Of a stretch of 48,499 nucleotides of DNA, positions 18,363 through 27,054 are shown piece after piece. The position numbers were made by a program, and so were the translations under genes. The notes beneath the pieces are model-generated. The model saw only the letters and a list, made by a program, of their open reading frames with translations, had not been told where the DNA came from and ran no database searches. Positions within the stretch are counted from its first letter, which is position 1. Each line of letters begins with the position of its first letter. Origin of the DNA: an uncultured Luminiphilus sp. (lineage in GTDB: Bacteria > Pseudomonadota > Gammaproteobacteria > Pseudomonadales > Halieaceae); NCBI GenBank assembly GCA_938091995.1, contig CALKNZ010000021.1, forward strand, positions 1 through 48,499. Reading direction: 5' to 3'.

Positions 18363-19004
18363 TTAAGACTTTTTGGCGAGCTCTTGTTGTACTAGAAAAT
18401 CAGCTATCTTTAGCATATTTGCCTGACTCCCCGCTTTACGCGCTTCGATCAGATACTTACCGTTCACTAAAACCGACGGAGTGCCTGAGATTTTGGCGGA
18501 TCGCGCTCGAGCTTCGGCTTGACTCACTTGGCTATTAACTCCAAAAGAGTCAAAGGCTCGATCGAAGTCGTCAGCGGCAATGCCATTGGCAACAAACAGT
18601 TCTCGAATGGCCCCTTTCGAGCCCAGGCGATTTCTTTCCACGTGCATGGCTTTGAAAATGGCATCATGCATCGGATCAAGCACACCCAAAGTCTCAGCTG
18701 TAAAATACGCCTTCGCGTGTAATTTCATGCCGTCATTCCAGGCGGCGGGTGAAGGCTGTAAGCGCGAACCCTCGGGCAACGACTGCTTCCATACCTGGAG
18801 CATCGGCTCGAAGGTATAACAGTGACCGCAGCCGTACCAAAAGAACTCTGTAACAATAACCTGGTCCGTGGGCCCAACTCGCACAGCAGGACTCACGACG
18901 GTGTAATGTTCGCCTTCCTGCCAAGCAGTCTCTGCCAAAGCCATAGCAGGTAAAGCAAGCCAAGTGACAATAGCCACCAAAATGCTACGTCGGATTGTCA
19001 TCAT
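18363..19004 (-). CDS. dsbA: Thiol:disulfide interchange protein DsbA
   Basis: Periplasmic oxidase that introduces disulfide bonds into exported proteins. A signal peptide (MMTIRRSILVAIVTWLALP, likely cut after AMALA) precedes a DsbA-type thioredoxin fold with VTEFFWYGCGHCYTFEP. The redox motif is CGHC, not the enterobacterial CPHC. The SGTPSVLVNGKYLI segment has the conserved cis-proline. The length is 213 residues. GGAG six bases upstream supports ATG 19004. The neighbours downstream on the same strand of the operon direction are cytochromes c4 and c5 upstream of it, the same order as in Pseudomonas. Cytochrome maturation and DsbA share the periplasmic thiol environment. Confidence 0.94.
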   Translation of the reverse strand: MMTIRRSILVAIVTWLALPAMALAETAWQEGEHYTVVSPAVRVGPTDQVIVTEFFWYGCGHCYTFEPMLQVWKQSLPEGSRLQPSPAAWNDGMKLHAKAYFTAETLGVLDPMHDAIFKAMHVERNRLGSKGAIRELFVANGIAADDFDRAFDSFGVNSQVSQAEARARSAKISGTPSVLVNGKYLIEARKAGSQANMLKIADFLVQQELAKKS

Positions 19005-19128
19005 AACCTTCTCCACTATCTTGCTGGGCCGCTACTTGGATATTCATCATTGCGTCACCAACTCAGGCCGAATGCGCGCTGATGTGAGTTCTTAGACCCG
19101 CTTACCGGTCTGAGGTTCACCATGCCGT

Positions 19129-19758
19129 TCAACGAAGTCCCGCAGCGTAGCTCGCCACCGCTTCGATTTCCTTATCGCTTAGCTCAAAGGCAGTGGTGCG
19201 CATAATTTTGCTGTCGCCGTCATTGGTCCGTCCTGCAGGGTCTTCATAGCCTGTTCGAAACATTTTCAGCTGTGCCGCAATGTAGTCTGGATGCTGCCCC
19301 GCGAGACCCGGAAACCCACCCGGCCCATTGCCCTTGCCAGAGGGACTGTGGCAGCCAGAACAAGCCGCAACCTTACGCTCCATAATGCCAGACATATAAA
19401 CCTTTCGACCCAGCTCCATTAAATCGGCATCAGCGAGCTCGGGAGTACGAATTTGTTGGTCATAAAATGCTGCAATATCGGCGAGGTCTTGGTCAGACAT
19501 ATTGTCTACCTGCCCCGCCATCGCGGCAACAACACGACGACCATCGCGAATGTCCTTCATTTGCTTAAGCAGATACTTATCGCCCAAGCCTGCAAGTTTG
19601 GGGAAGTTAGGCACCACACTGTTGCCGTCTGCGCCGTGGCAAGCGCCACACGTGACGGCCTTGGCTTCTCCTGCCGCCGCATCGCCCTCCAACAGATTTC
19701 CAGCATGAACCAACGAAGTCACCAGCACTAAGGCTGCCGTTGTGATTGTTTTAATCAT
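19129..19758 (-). CDS. Diheme cytochrome c4
   Basis: A periplasmic electron carrier between the bc1 complex and terminal oxidases. The 209 residues begin with a signal peptide (MIKTITTAALVLVTSLVHAG). Two class I cytochrome c domains follow, each with its heme site: CGACHG near residue 36 and CSGCHSPSG near 134. Each is followed by a methionine ligand region, in VAAMAGQVDNMSDQDLADIAAF for the first and in SKIMRTTAFELSDKEIEAVASY for the second. GGGGAAG upstream supports ATG 19758. It lies between cytochrome c5 and dsbA on the same strand. It is a plausible donor to the cytochrome c domain of the oxidase encoded at 27-31 kb. Confidence 0.93.
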   Translation of the reverse strand: MIKTITTAALVLVTSLVHAGNLLEGDAAAGEAKAVTCGACHGADGNSVVPNFPKLAGLGDKYLLKQMKDIRDGRRVVAAMAGQVDNMSDQDLADIAAFYDQQIRTPELADADLMELGRKVYMSGIMERKVAACSGCHSPSGKGNGPGGFPGLAGQHPDYIAAQLKMFRTGYEDPAGRTNDGDSKIMRTTAFELSDKEIEAVASYAAGLR

Positions 19759-19792
19759 AATTCGCTTCCCCTATGGGGTTCCTATATCTAAG

Positions 19793-20113
19793 TTATGACT
19801 CGCCTGAAGCCATGTAGCTGATGAGTTCCTGATATTCTTCATCGGTGCAATCAGAACAAAGGCCCGTGGGCGGCATCGCATTAAGTCCCTTCTTTACCGA
19901 CTCCATTAAAACACTCATGCCTTTGGCAAGGCGTGGCTCCCACGCCCTTGCGTCCCCTGTCTTTGGTGCTCCAGCTGCGCCAGAGGCATGACACATGGCA
20001 CAGGATCTTCCATACTTGTCCATGTCCGGTGCTGCGAAAGCCGGCATCACTGATACTGTCACCATGAAAGTGACGAGTTTTAAAATTTGCCGCAGTGGCC
20101 CAACCATTACCAT
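19793..20113 (-). CDS. Monoheme cytochrome c5-like protein
   Basis: A small exported class I cytochrome c of about 106 residues. A hydrophobic signal (LVTFMVTVSVMPAFA) precedes YGRSCAMCHASGAAGAPKTGD, with heme motif CAMCH. AMPPTGLCSDCTDEEYQELISYM follows, with the methionine ligand in AMPP. The Cys pair in CSDC is typical of cytochrome c5 and may form a disulfide. AGGA six bases upstream favours ATG 20113. TTG 20119 and ATG 20107 are in frame. It precedes cytochrome c4 by 34 bases on the same strand, so the two probably form one respiratory electron-carrier transcript. Confidence 0.9.
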   Translation of the reverse strand: MVMVGPLRQILKLVTFMVTVSVMPAFAAPDMDKYGRSCAMCHASGAAGAPKTGDARAWEPRLAKGMSVLMESVKKGLNAMPPTGLCSDCTDEEYQELISYMASGES

Positions 20114-20240
20114 AACCAATCCTCATTATGCGCCGCGGAGACTAAAGAGCACCACTATCGCTTTTACACACCTTTTGGGCTTCGCCCTTTAAATCCGGCG
20201 TGGCATTATAGACAATCACCTCTCCGGACAAAAGCCAATC

Positions 20241-20909
20241 ATGGCCCCTGATTCGACCACCCAAAATCCATTGCCAAATATCGATTTTCGCATTGCAACT
20301 TTCCTGCAAAGCGCGAGTAACCTTGGCAATGCACCCTCTGACACAGGCTCTGAGGTTGCCTTTGCCGGGCGCTCCAATGCCGGGAAATCAAGTGCTATTA
20401 ACACCCTCACGGCAAACCGTAAGCTGGCGCGAACAAGCCGAACCCCCGGGCGCACGCAATTAATCAACTTTTTTTCACTCAGCGATAGCCAGAGGCTGGT
20501 CGACTTACCCGGCTATGGCTACGCGAAGGTTCCCCTCAAGATGAAGCAAGAATGGAATCGGCACATGGCCAACTACCTCCAAAAGCGCCAAAGCCTCCGT
20601 GGGCTCATCTTGCTTATGGATATTCGACACCCACTGACTGACGCCGACGAGCAAATGATTGGCTGGGCTGCGACTGCGCAAATGCCGATTCACGCTTTAC
20701 TGACCAAAGCCGACAAGCTTAAACGTGGTCCAGCAAAAGCCACCCTTCTCAGCGTTCAAGGGCGGCTTTCAGAATTTGGCGATTTAGCCAGCGTGCAGTT
20801 GTTCTCATCACTTAAGGGCGATGGCTTGCCGGCACTTCGCACTAAGCTGAAAACCTGGTTAACCGATGACTCGGTTTTTGATGAGCCTAGCCTACCGGAG
20901 GATCAGTGA
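20241..20909 (+). CDS. engB: Ribosome biogenesis GTPase EngB/YihA
   Basis: An essential GTPase acting in large-subunit ribosome assembly. The 222 residues carry G1 [14 protein letters not shown] near residue 42, a switch I segment [16 protein letters not shown]3 [12 protein letters not shown], and G4 [11 protein letters not shown]. The length and order match the EngB/YsxC family. It is divergent from the cytochrome c5 gene, and its last 7 bases overlap the polA stop region on the other strand. Adjacency to polA and cytochrome c genes matches Pseudomonas order. A compact GGGC-TTC-GCCC hairpin (20177-20187) lies 54 bases upstream of the start, inside the likely 5' leader. Confidence 0.95.
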   Translation: MAPDSTTQNPLPNIDFRIATFLQSASNLGNAPSDTGSEVAFAGRSNAGKSSAINTLTANRKLARTSRTPGRTQLINFFSLSDSQRLVDLPGYGYAKVPLKMKQEWNRHMANYLQKRQSLRGLILLMDIRHPLTDADEQMIGWAATAQMPIHALLTKADKLKRGPAKATLLSVQGRLSEFGDLASVQLFSSLKGDGLPALRTKLKTWLTDDSVFDEPSLPEDQ

Positions 20910-23632
20910 GCCTCATCCCAATTTTTACCCACACCAGCTTCAACCAGCAAAGGTACGTCAAGGGAGGCAACATCAGCCATTAACCCCGGTATCGCTGCGG
21001 TGAGTGTATCGACAGCGTCATCTGCAACCTCAAACACCAACTCATCGTGTACCTGCATAATCATCAACGCATCGATACCCGCTTGAGACAGCCAATCATC
21101 GACTGCGATCATCGCCAATTTAATGATATCAGCCGCAGTACCCTGCATAGGAGCATTGATGGCGGTGCGCTCGGCCGCCATCTGCCGTTGCTTATTACGG
21201 GCGTTAATTTCGGGCAAATACAGCCGGCGACCAAACAAGGTCTCGACGTAGCCTTGGCTATGGGCGAGCTCCCGGGTCTGAGTCATGTAATCAGCCACAC
21301 CCGGATAACGCTCAAAGTAACGATCGATATACGACTGAGCCTCGTGACGACCCAGGCGCAGTTGTCGTGCGAGACCGAAAGCTGACATACCGTAAATCAG
21401 ACCGAAATTAATCGCTTTAGCCTCGCGCCTTTGATCGGTGGACACGTCCTCGAGGGACACACCAAAAACCTCTGCCGCGGTTGCACTATGTACATCGAGG
21501 TTAGCGCCAAATGCACCAAGTAAACCTTTATCCTGAGATAAATGAGCCATAATTCTCAGCTCAATTTGTGAGTAATCTGCAGCAACAATACTTCGCCCCG
21601 TCGGCGCACAAAAAGCCTGCCGAATACGGCGGCCCTCCTCAGTTCGAATAGGAATATTTTGTAAGTTGGGATCAGAAGATGACAAGCGACCGGTGGCTGT
21701 AACGGCCTGATGGTAGGACGTGTGCACGCGACCCGTATCCGGATCAATCATTTCAGGCAGTCGATCGGTGTAGGTCGATCGTAGCTTAGATAGACTGCGA
21801 TACTCCATCAATACAGCCGGCAGTGGGTAATCTAGCGCCAATTCGGCAAGCACTTCCTCTGCTGTAGATGGCGCTCCCTTAGGAGTTTTTTTCAACACGG
21901 GTAAATCAAGTTTCTGAAACAGTATCTCCCCCAGCTGCTTGGGTGAACCAAGGTTGAAGGCCTGACCCGCAAGGTCATGGGCGTTCTGTTCAAGGGTTGC
22001 CATGCGCCCACCCAGCTCATGGCTCTGATCAGCCAGAAGCTGCCGATCTACCCGGGCACCATTACGCTCAATGCGTGACAAAATAGGTACCAGTGGCAAC
22101 TCAATATTGCGATAGAGCGTGCCCAGGCGAGCTTCACTCTCCAGCTTTGGCCACAGCATCTCATGCAACTTTAAAGTAACCGCCGCATCTTCAGCGGCGT
22201 AGGGAGCAGCCTGCTCAATGGCGACCGCGTTAAAGGTAATTTGTTTGGCACCCTTGCCAGCGACATCCTCAAAATGCGTGGTTTTCTCTCCCAAATATTT
22301 TAGCGCCAGCGTATCCATATCGTGGCGACTCCCCGTGGCATCCAACACGTAGGATTCCAACATGGAATCATGGGCAATGCCGCGAAGAGCAATGTCATAA
22401 TTGGCGAGAACGTTGGCGTCGTACTTAAGATTTTGGCCCACCTTTAGCCGCTCGGGGTCTTCCAATAAAGGCTTTAATCGCGCCAGCACCGCATCCCGAT
22501 CTAATTGTTCAGGGGCACCGGGATAGTCATGGGCTAAAGGTATATAGGCCGCTCTGTCTGTCGCAACGGCAAGTGCCACTCCCACAATTTCAGCCTGCAT
22601 GTAGTTCAGGCTGGTGGTCTCTGTGTCAAAAGCAAATAAGGGCGCCGCTGTAATCGCCTCCATCCATTCGTCCAGCTGCGACGCCGCCAGGACGGTAATC
22701 ACCTCGAGTGGCGGTGCCGCCGGCTCAATGGGTGCTACTTCGTTAGCCGAGTCCATGTCACCGTCGGTCAACGCTTCAGATAGCCAACCCTTAAACTCAA
22801 GCTCTTTGTACCAATGGGTCAGTGCCGTTGCATCAGGTGCTTTGGCCAATAAATCATCGGCGGAAAGCGCTAGCTCACAGTCGGTCTTGATGGTGGCAAG
22901 CCGATAAGACAAATCTGCAGACTCGCGGTGTTCAGCAAGACGCGCTCCTAACTTTTGCGCCCCGCGCACAGGCAGTTCCGCAACCCGAGGCAAATCTCCA
23001 TAAATAGCCTCCAAACCGCCTAAATTTTGTAGCAAAGCCAGCGCCGTCTTCTCGCCCACACCCGGTACGCCCGGAATGTTGTCTACCTTGTCCCCCTGCA
23101 GCGCGAGCAAATCAATAATAAGCTCAGGTGGCACACCAAACTTTTCAACAACACCCCTATGGTCCATAGTGGTATTGGTCATGGTGTTAATCAACGTTAC
23201 GTGGTCTCCCACGAGTTGCGCCATGTCCTTATCACCGGTTGAAATTAATACCGACTGCTGACGCGCTGCTGCTTGCACGGCTAGGGTGCCAATTACATCA
23301 TCGGCTTCAACGCCGCTGATACAAACCAAAGGCAAGCCCATCGCTCGAATCATCGCGTGAATCGGCTCTATCTGCTCGCGTAATTCTTCAGGCATGGGAG
23401 GACGATTAGCTTTGTACTCGGCGTAAATTTCGTTGCGAAACGTCGGGCCTTTTGCATCGAAGACCACAACCACCTGGTCACCCGGATAGTCGGCGACGAG
23501 CCTTCGAACCATGCCAACGACACCTTTTGCCGCTCCCGTGTTTAATCCCTTAGAGTTCGTTAATGGCGGCAGGGCGTGATACGCACGAAACAGATAAGAA
23601 GAACCGTCAATTAAAATGAGTGCACCACTCAT
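20903..23632 (-). CDS. polA: DNA polymerase I
   Basis: A repair and Okazaki-fragment-processing polymerase of 909 residues with all three activities. The N-terminal 5'-3' exonuclease domain includes [32 protein letters not shown] and [12 protein letters not shown]. The 3'-5' proofreading domain (from about 300) retains Exo [11 protein letters not shown] and the Exo III-type [12 protein letters not shown]. The polymerase domain has motif [18 protein letters not shown], motif [21 protein letters not shown] and motif [19 protein letters not shown] upstream of ATG 23632 gives a good ribosome binding site. It lies 4 bases after the SCO gene and so may be transcribed from the cox assembly operon. 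Confidence 0.98.
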   Translation of the reverse strand: MSGALILIDGSSYLFRAYHALPPLTNSKGLNTGAAKGVVGMVRRLVADYPGDQVVVVFDAKGPTFRNEIYAEYKANRPPMPEELREQIEPIHAMIRAMGLPLVCISGVEADDVIGTLAVQAAARQQSVLISTGDKDMAQLVGDHVTLINTMTNTTMDHRGVVEKFGVPPELIIDLLALQGDKVDNIPGVPGVGEKTALALLQNLGGLEAIYGDLPRVAELPVRGAQKLGARLAEHRESADLSYRLATIKTDCELALSADDLLAKAPDATALTHWYKELEFKGWLSEALTDGDMDSANEVAPIEPAAPPLEVITVLAASQLDEWMEAITAAPLFAFDTETTSLNYMQAEIVGVALAVATDRAAYIPLAHDYPGAPEQLDRDAVLARLKPLLEDPERLKVGQNLKYDANVLANYDIALRGIAHDSMLESYVLDATGSRHDMDTLALKYLGEKTTHFEDVAGKGAKQITFNAVAIEQAAPYAAEDAAVTLKLHEMLWPKLESEARLGTLYRNIELPLVPILSRIERNGARVDRQLLADQSHELGGRMATLEQNAHDLAGQAFNLGSPKQLGEILFQKLDLPVLKKTPKGAPSTAEEVLAELALDYPLPAVLMEYRSLSKLRSTYTDRLPEMIDPDTGRVHTSYHQAVTATGRLSSSDPNLQNIPIRTEEGRRIRQAFCAPTGRSIVAADYSQIELRIMAHLSQDKGLLGAFGANLDVHSATAAEVFGVSLEDVSTDQRREAKAINFGLIYGMSAFGLARQLRLGRHEAQSYIDRYFERYPGVADYMTQTRELAHSQGYVETLFGRRLYLPEINARNKQRQMAAERTAINAPMQGTAADIIKLAMIAVDDWLSQAGIDALMIMQVHDELVFEVADDAVDTLTAAIPGLMADVASLDVPLLVEAGVGKNWDEAH

Positions 23633-23636
23633 GATC

Positions 23637-24287
23637 TCAATCCTCCCACAGGTAACGCGCTGAACGATAGGTGACCTTGACCTTAGCTAGATCCAGCGGC
23701 GCCTTGAAAAAACCATGGTAGTCCCCCATCGGGTTGACCAACACCACGTTGGCGCTGTGATCCAGCTCATAGCTGCCATCGGGAGCCGTTACCTTTCTAA
23801 AAGGGGCGTTAAAGCTTCTCGCGAAGCTGAGAACCTTAATAAAGTCTCCGGTCACGCCAACAAATGTAGGGTCAAAATACGGAACGTAAGCGGCCAAAAC
23901 GTCCGGCGTATCCCTAGCCGGGTCGACCGTTACCATAACAACTTGGGTATCGGCTGCTTCTGTGGTTTCCAGCTCTCTCTTGAGTTTCGCCAAGAACGAC
24001 AATGTCGTAGGACAAATGTCGGGACAGTGGGTGAAGCCAAAAAACAGCATTGTCCAATGGCCTTTGAAATTTTCCTTGGTAAAGGCTGCCCCGTCTTGAT
24101 CAACCAGTGCAAAGCCGCCAGGGTCTCTTGGTGTATCAAAAACATACAACCCATTAATTTGCATTTCAGTGAGTGTCATGACTCTCGGCTGTTGAATCCG
24201 ATTAACGAAGCTCAACAAAATGACTGCGATGAATAACAAGATTCCCGCAACTGTTAACCAAACCCGGGTTTTTGTAGCCAATGCCAA
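23637..24287 (-). CDS. SCO1/SenC copper chaperone for cytochrome c oxidase
   Basis: Membrane-anchored copper carrier for the CuA site of oxidase subunit II. There is one N-terminal transmembrane segment (about 10-28), then a periplasmic thioredoxin fold with LFFGFTHCPDICPTTLSFL. The copper ligands are Cys88 and Cys92 (CxxxC), with the distal His in ELDHSANVVLVNP. VTVDPARDTP is also typical. The frame is open back to a TTG at 24347 inside ctaB. I favour TTG 24287, which has GGAG nine bases upstream, starts after the ctaB stop and gives 216 residues, but the start is uncertain. It is the last oxidase gene before polA. Confidence 0.88.
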   Translation of the reverse strand: MALATKTRVWLTVAGILLFIAVILLSFVNRIQQPRVMTLTEMQINGLYVFDTPRDPGGFALVDQDGAAFTKENFKGHWTMLFFGFTHCPDICPTTLSFLAKLKRELETTEAADTQVVMVTVDPARDTPDVLAAYVPYFDPTFVGVTGDFIKVLSFARSFNAPFRKVTAPDGSYELDHSANVVLVNPMGDYHGFFKAPLDLAKVKVTYRSARYLWED

Positions 24288-24315
24288 AATAGGTGACTCC
24301 GCTGTTATTACCCGA

Positions 24316-25212
24316 CTAAAACAATAAGCCCAGTAGCCAATGATCAACCAACATGATGATAAACAACGCCAGAAGATAGGTAATCGAATACTTAAAGGTT
24401 TTCATGGGCGCATGGACGTTTTGACCACGGATGATCTCGATGGACCAATACAAAAAAACAACGCCTAGGCCTACCGCTCCCACCAAATAAATTGGACCGC
24501 TCATGTGGGTCGCAAAAGGCATAAGGGTGATCAAAAACATAATAATGGTGTAGAGCAAAATATGCAGTGCGGTAAAGCCCACACCGTGGGTCACCGGCAA
24601 CATGGGAATACCGACAGTGGCGTACTCCTCGCGTCGATGTATGGCCAGCGCCCAGAAATGCGGTGGAGTCCACGCAAAAATAATCAAAACCAACAGCAGT
24701 GCATGACCATGAATCTCCCCGGTCACTGCCGTCCAACCCAGCAGCGGTGGCGCGGCACCCGCTAAACCCCCGATGACAATATTTTGAGGCGTCGCTCGCT
24801 TTAAAAACATGGTGTAGATGAAGGCGTAACCAATGAGACTGGCCACGGTCAACACGGCGGTTAACACATTCACCCAAACAACCAGCACCCAAACCCCAAG
24901 CAAGGCTAGTGCTGTGGCAAACAGGATAGCGTCTCGCTGTGTAATGCGCCCCGTTGCGATAGGACGCGACTGAGTTCTTGCCATTTGCTGATCAATCCGT
25001 TCATCAACAATATGATTAATCGCTGCCGCTGCACCCGCGCACAGTGCAATACCAAGATTACCGAGCACCAGAGGCTGCCAGGGCACCCAGCCCGGTACCG
25101 CCATGCACATCCCAATCAGTGCCGTTACGATCATTAGCGCAACCACCCGAGGCTTAGTCAGCTCGAGATAGTCCTGCCACAGTGGAGTCATTGGGACCGT
25201 TGATTCAGACAT
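24316..25212 (-). CDS. ctaB: Protoheme IX farnesyltransferase (heme O synthase) CtaB/CyoE
   Basis: Converts heme B to heme O by adding a farnesyl group, needed for the oxidase hemes. The 298 residues form a multi-pass UbiA-type membrane enzyme. It has DYLELTKPRVVALMIVTALIG at the N terminus, NHIVDERIDQQMARTQSRPI as the first aspartate-rich site, and FAWTPPHFWALAIHRREEY as the second. GGGAGG six bases upstream selects ATG 25212 over the nearby TTG and ATG codons. The upstream gene stops at 25215, so the two are tightly coupled. Usually a heme A synthase (ctaA/cox15) gene stands just before ctaB in related clusters, and here it does not. Confidence 0.96.
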   Translation of the reverse strand: MSESTVPMTPLWQDYLELTKPRVVALMIVTALIGMCMAVPGWVPWQPLVLGNLGIALCAGAAAAINHIVDERIDQQMARTQSRPIATGRITQRDAILFATALALLGVWVLVVWVNVLTAVLTVASLIGYAFIYTMFLKRATPQNIVIGGLAGAAPPLLGWTAVTGEIHGHALLLVLIIFAWTPPHFWALAIHRREEYATVGIPMLPVTHGVGFTALHILLYTIIMFLITLMPFATHMSGPIYLVGAVGLGVVFLYWSIEIIRGQNVHAPMKTFKYSITYLLALFIIMLVDHWLLGLLF

Positions 25213-25214
25213 CA

Positions 25215-25904
25215 TCAACCTCCCGAATTTTTGAGTAGAAATTTGAGATCCGCGATCACAGCCTTGTAACCCAGATCATCCTGAAAGTGCATCATTATCC
25301 ATCCGGCGGGGTCAACCAGATACCAGCCACCGTCTTGGTCCGAGCCCGACTTGGGGGTCAACTCTGAAAAAAGTTCTTTAAAAACGACCGGCGTTGTCTC
25401 TAATGCAACCATGCCTGCATGCCCAGCAGCAAGGTATTCCTGTACCGTTCCGGATTCAAAGTTGGCGGGCCACCCCTCAGGTTTTAACTCAGGAGCAACC
25501 ATGAATAGGCTAGCGCTGGCATGATCTGCAATGAATACGCGGCGCACGCGGTTAAACTCGCGACCTAAAGCGATGTGAATCTGGCGGGTAAACCAAATAC
25601 GGCGCTCGCAGGCAGCATCACAGGTTGCCCCTGCACTGGCCACAACTAACGTCCAGCGCGGCTCAAGGTCGTCCCAGCGAAAAGGCCGGCCGGCATCATC
25701 GGCAAATGCGACGGGCTGAACCTCACGAGGGGGTGCTATTAACGTGCCATTATTGGCTGTACCGATAGCTCCAACGAGGTTTAAATCGCCCTGCACCACA
25801 AAGTACCAAAGCCAGGAAGCCGCGAGCATCATGGTCAACGGAATACCGGCAATGAGCAGCAGAACAGCGCGACCCTGCCCCGGAGCTTCAGACTGTGATG
25901 ACAT
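25215..25904 (-). CDS. Uncharacterised SCO-like membrane-anchored protein of the cox cluster
   Basis: A 229-residue protein with one N-terminal transmembrane helix (about 14-37) and a periplasmic domain. VASAGATCDAACERRIWFTR contains Cys95 and Cys99 in a CxxxC arrangement placed after a beta strand, like the copper site of SCO proteins. The end, GGWYLVDPAGWIMMHFQDD followed by a C-terminal helix, also resembles the thioredoxin-like fold. I do not see the distal SCO histidine clearly. It occupies the place of the conserved hypothetical found between SURF1 and the heme genes in Pseudomonas. GAGG upstream of ATG 25904 supports the start. A redox or copper-delivery role in oxidase assembly is inference. 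Confidence 0.75.
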   Translation of the reverse strand: MSSQSEAPGQGRAVLLLIAGIPLTMMLAASWLWYFVVQGDLNLVGAIGTANNGTLIAPPREVQPVAFADDAGRPFRWDDLEPRWTLVVASAGATCDAACERRIWFTRQIHIALGREFNRVRRVFIADHASASLFMVAPELKPEGWPANFESGTVQEYLAAGHAGMVALETTPVVFKELFSELTPKSGSDQDGGWYLVDPAGWIMMHFQDDLGYKAVIADLKFLLKNSGG

Positions 25905-25913
25905 AGTGTTTCC

Positions 25914-26723
25914 TCAGGATGAAGCGCGGGCCTTACCGCCACGCAATAAGCTAAGCACGTTGGAGCTACGCAAAATAAAGGCGAGCAGTAAAACCACCGC
26001 CATGGTAAACCATTGAACGGCATAACCCGTGTGCTTTTCGGGGGATTGATTCACAATCGTCCAATTTGCAGACAACGCTAGCGGATCTTCTGGGGCGATG
26101 CGCACAAGCACCGGCAAAACTGGCTCCCCAAGCAGCTGCGAAAGTGACGGCGCAAGGCCGGCTGCATCGTAGGCCTGTATCACCTCGGGTAGCTCTGTAG
26201 GCAAGCTTTGGGCTTCCAACAAATAAGCCGAGCGAGTCGGGATATAAACTCGACCCGCAAGACGCACCTCACCACCCACCAGCTCCGGTTTGGGTATGCT
26301 GCGGCGAGCCGAATCTCCGCTGATCCAACCCAAATTAACTGGAATACGCCCTTCTTCGGTGGCGATCAGTACGACGACCTCATACCCAAAGCGACCATTA
26401 TTAATTCGATTATCAACCAGGAAATAATCTTGGGGGTCCAAATACCCCGCCACCGTCACCTTGCGATCAGCCAACTCACTCCACTTTGACTGGGAGGCCA
26501 CCGGCAACCCTAAGGGCGAAAACAGCTGGCTGTGGGAGAGTGCTACCATGTCGAGGCGCTGTGCGTTGCGAAGCCCCAGCAACCGCTTTTCTTCAGCGCG
26601 GTCTAACTGCCAAAAACCAAGGTAAAGCAATCCGGGAAACAGCAACAACGTAAAAACAGTTAAGCGCCATTCGAACAAGAGCTCCAATGGTCCTAAAACA
26701 ATGCGATATAAGCGAGCGGTCAC
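25914..26723 (-). CDS. SURF1 family cytochrome c oxidase assembly protein
   Basis: Helps insert heme a into oxidase subunit I. The 269 residues show the two-helix SURF1 layout. The N-terminal helix is in WRLTVFTLLLFPGLLYLGFWQLDRAEEK (the GFWQLDRAEEK part is the signature). Periplasmic segments include VTVAGYLDPQDYFLVDNRI, VNLGWISGD and AGRVYIPTRSAYLLE. A C-terminal helix near 237-258 follows GYAVQWFTMAVVLLL. The GTG at 26723 is 28 bases from the start of the opposite-strand small gene. A TTG about 14 codons further in (before FEWRLTVF) is an alternative start. The next gene begins 10 bases after its stop. Confidence 0.92.
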   Translation of the reverse strand: MTARLYRIVLGPLELLFEWRLTVFTLLLFPGLLYLGFWQLDRAEEKRLLGLRNAQRLDMVALSHSQLFSPLGLPVASQSKWSELADRKVTVAGYLDPQDYFLVDNRINNGRFGYEVVVLIATEEGRIPVNLGWISGDSARRSIPKPELVGGEVRLAGRVYIPTRSAYLLEAQSLPTELPEVIQAYDAAGLAPSLSQLLGEPVLPVLVRIAPEDPLALSANWTIVNQSPEKHTGYAVQWFTMAVVLLLAFILRSSNVLSLLRGGKARASS

Positions 26724-26751
26724 GACCGTTCAATACCCAGAGGACGTAACG

Positions 26752-27003
26752 GTGCTTAAAATATTAATTATCTTACTCATGCTGGCATTAGTCATTAGTC
26801 TGGGTTCCGGACTGTATTTTCTAATGGTAGACCAAGGAAATCTTGAGAAAAAACGTTTATTCACGTCACTGGGCATTCGCTTGGGGTTGGCGACTGCCCT
26901 AATCACCACGATTATATTTGGTGTTGCCACAGGCCAACTGGGTAACAAAAACCCTTGGGATGCTGGCACGATTGAGCGGGATGAACAACAAAGTGAGCGT
27001 TAA
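26752..27003 (+). CDS. Small twin-transmembrane protein, DUF2909-like
   Basis: An 83-residue protein with two hydrophobic helices, LKILIILLMLALVISLGSG and RLGLATALITTIIFGVATG, separated by YFLMVDQGNLEKKRLF. This matches the small DUF2909 proteins that sit within oxidase clusters of gammaproteobacteria. The start is GTG 26752, with AGAGGA seven bases upstream. The frame extends further upstream but without such a site. It is encoded against the direction of the cox genes, dividing the cluster in two. Function unknown. Confidence 0.82.
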   Translation: MLKILIILLMLALVISLGSGLYFLMVDQGNLEKKRLFTSLGIRLGLATALITTIIFGVATGQLGNKNPWDAGTIERDEQQSER

Positions 27004-27036
27004 GCCGGCAATCGCTGGTGCGCCGCTTACCGCTCA
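26994..27036. terminator. Hairpin between convergent DUF2909-like gene and coxC
   Basis: Arms at 26994-27005 and 27025-27036 pair over 12 bases with one mismatch around a 19-base loop. The left arm includes the stop codon of the small gene. Its position between convergent genes suits a bidirectional terminator, but neither side has a clear run of T, so termination is not certain. Confidence 0.4.
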
Positions 27037-27054
27037 GTATTGGACTCAGCGCTG

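Noticed and set aside
20177..20187. GGGC-TTC-GCCC hairpin
   Set aside because: Considered as a terminator, but it lies upstream of both diverging genes (engB and cytochrome c5), so no transcript would need to end there. It is kept only as a note under engB.
23715..24236. Forward open frame of 173 codons
   Set aside because: Antisense to the SCO gene, which has a clear CPDIC copper motif.
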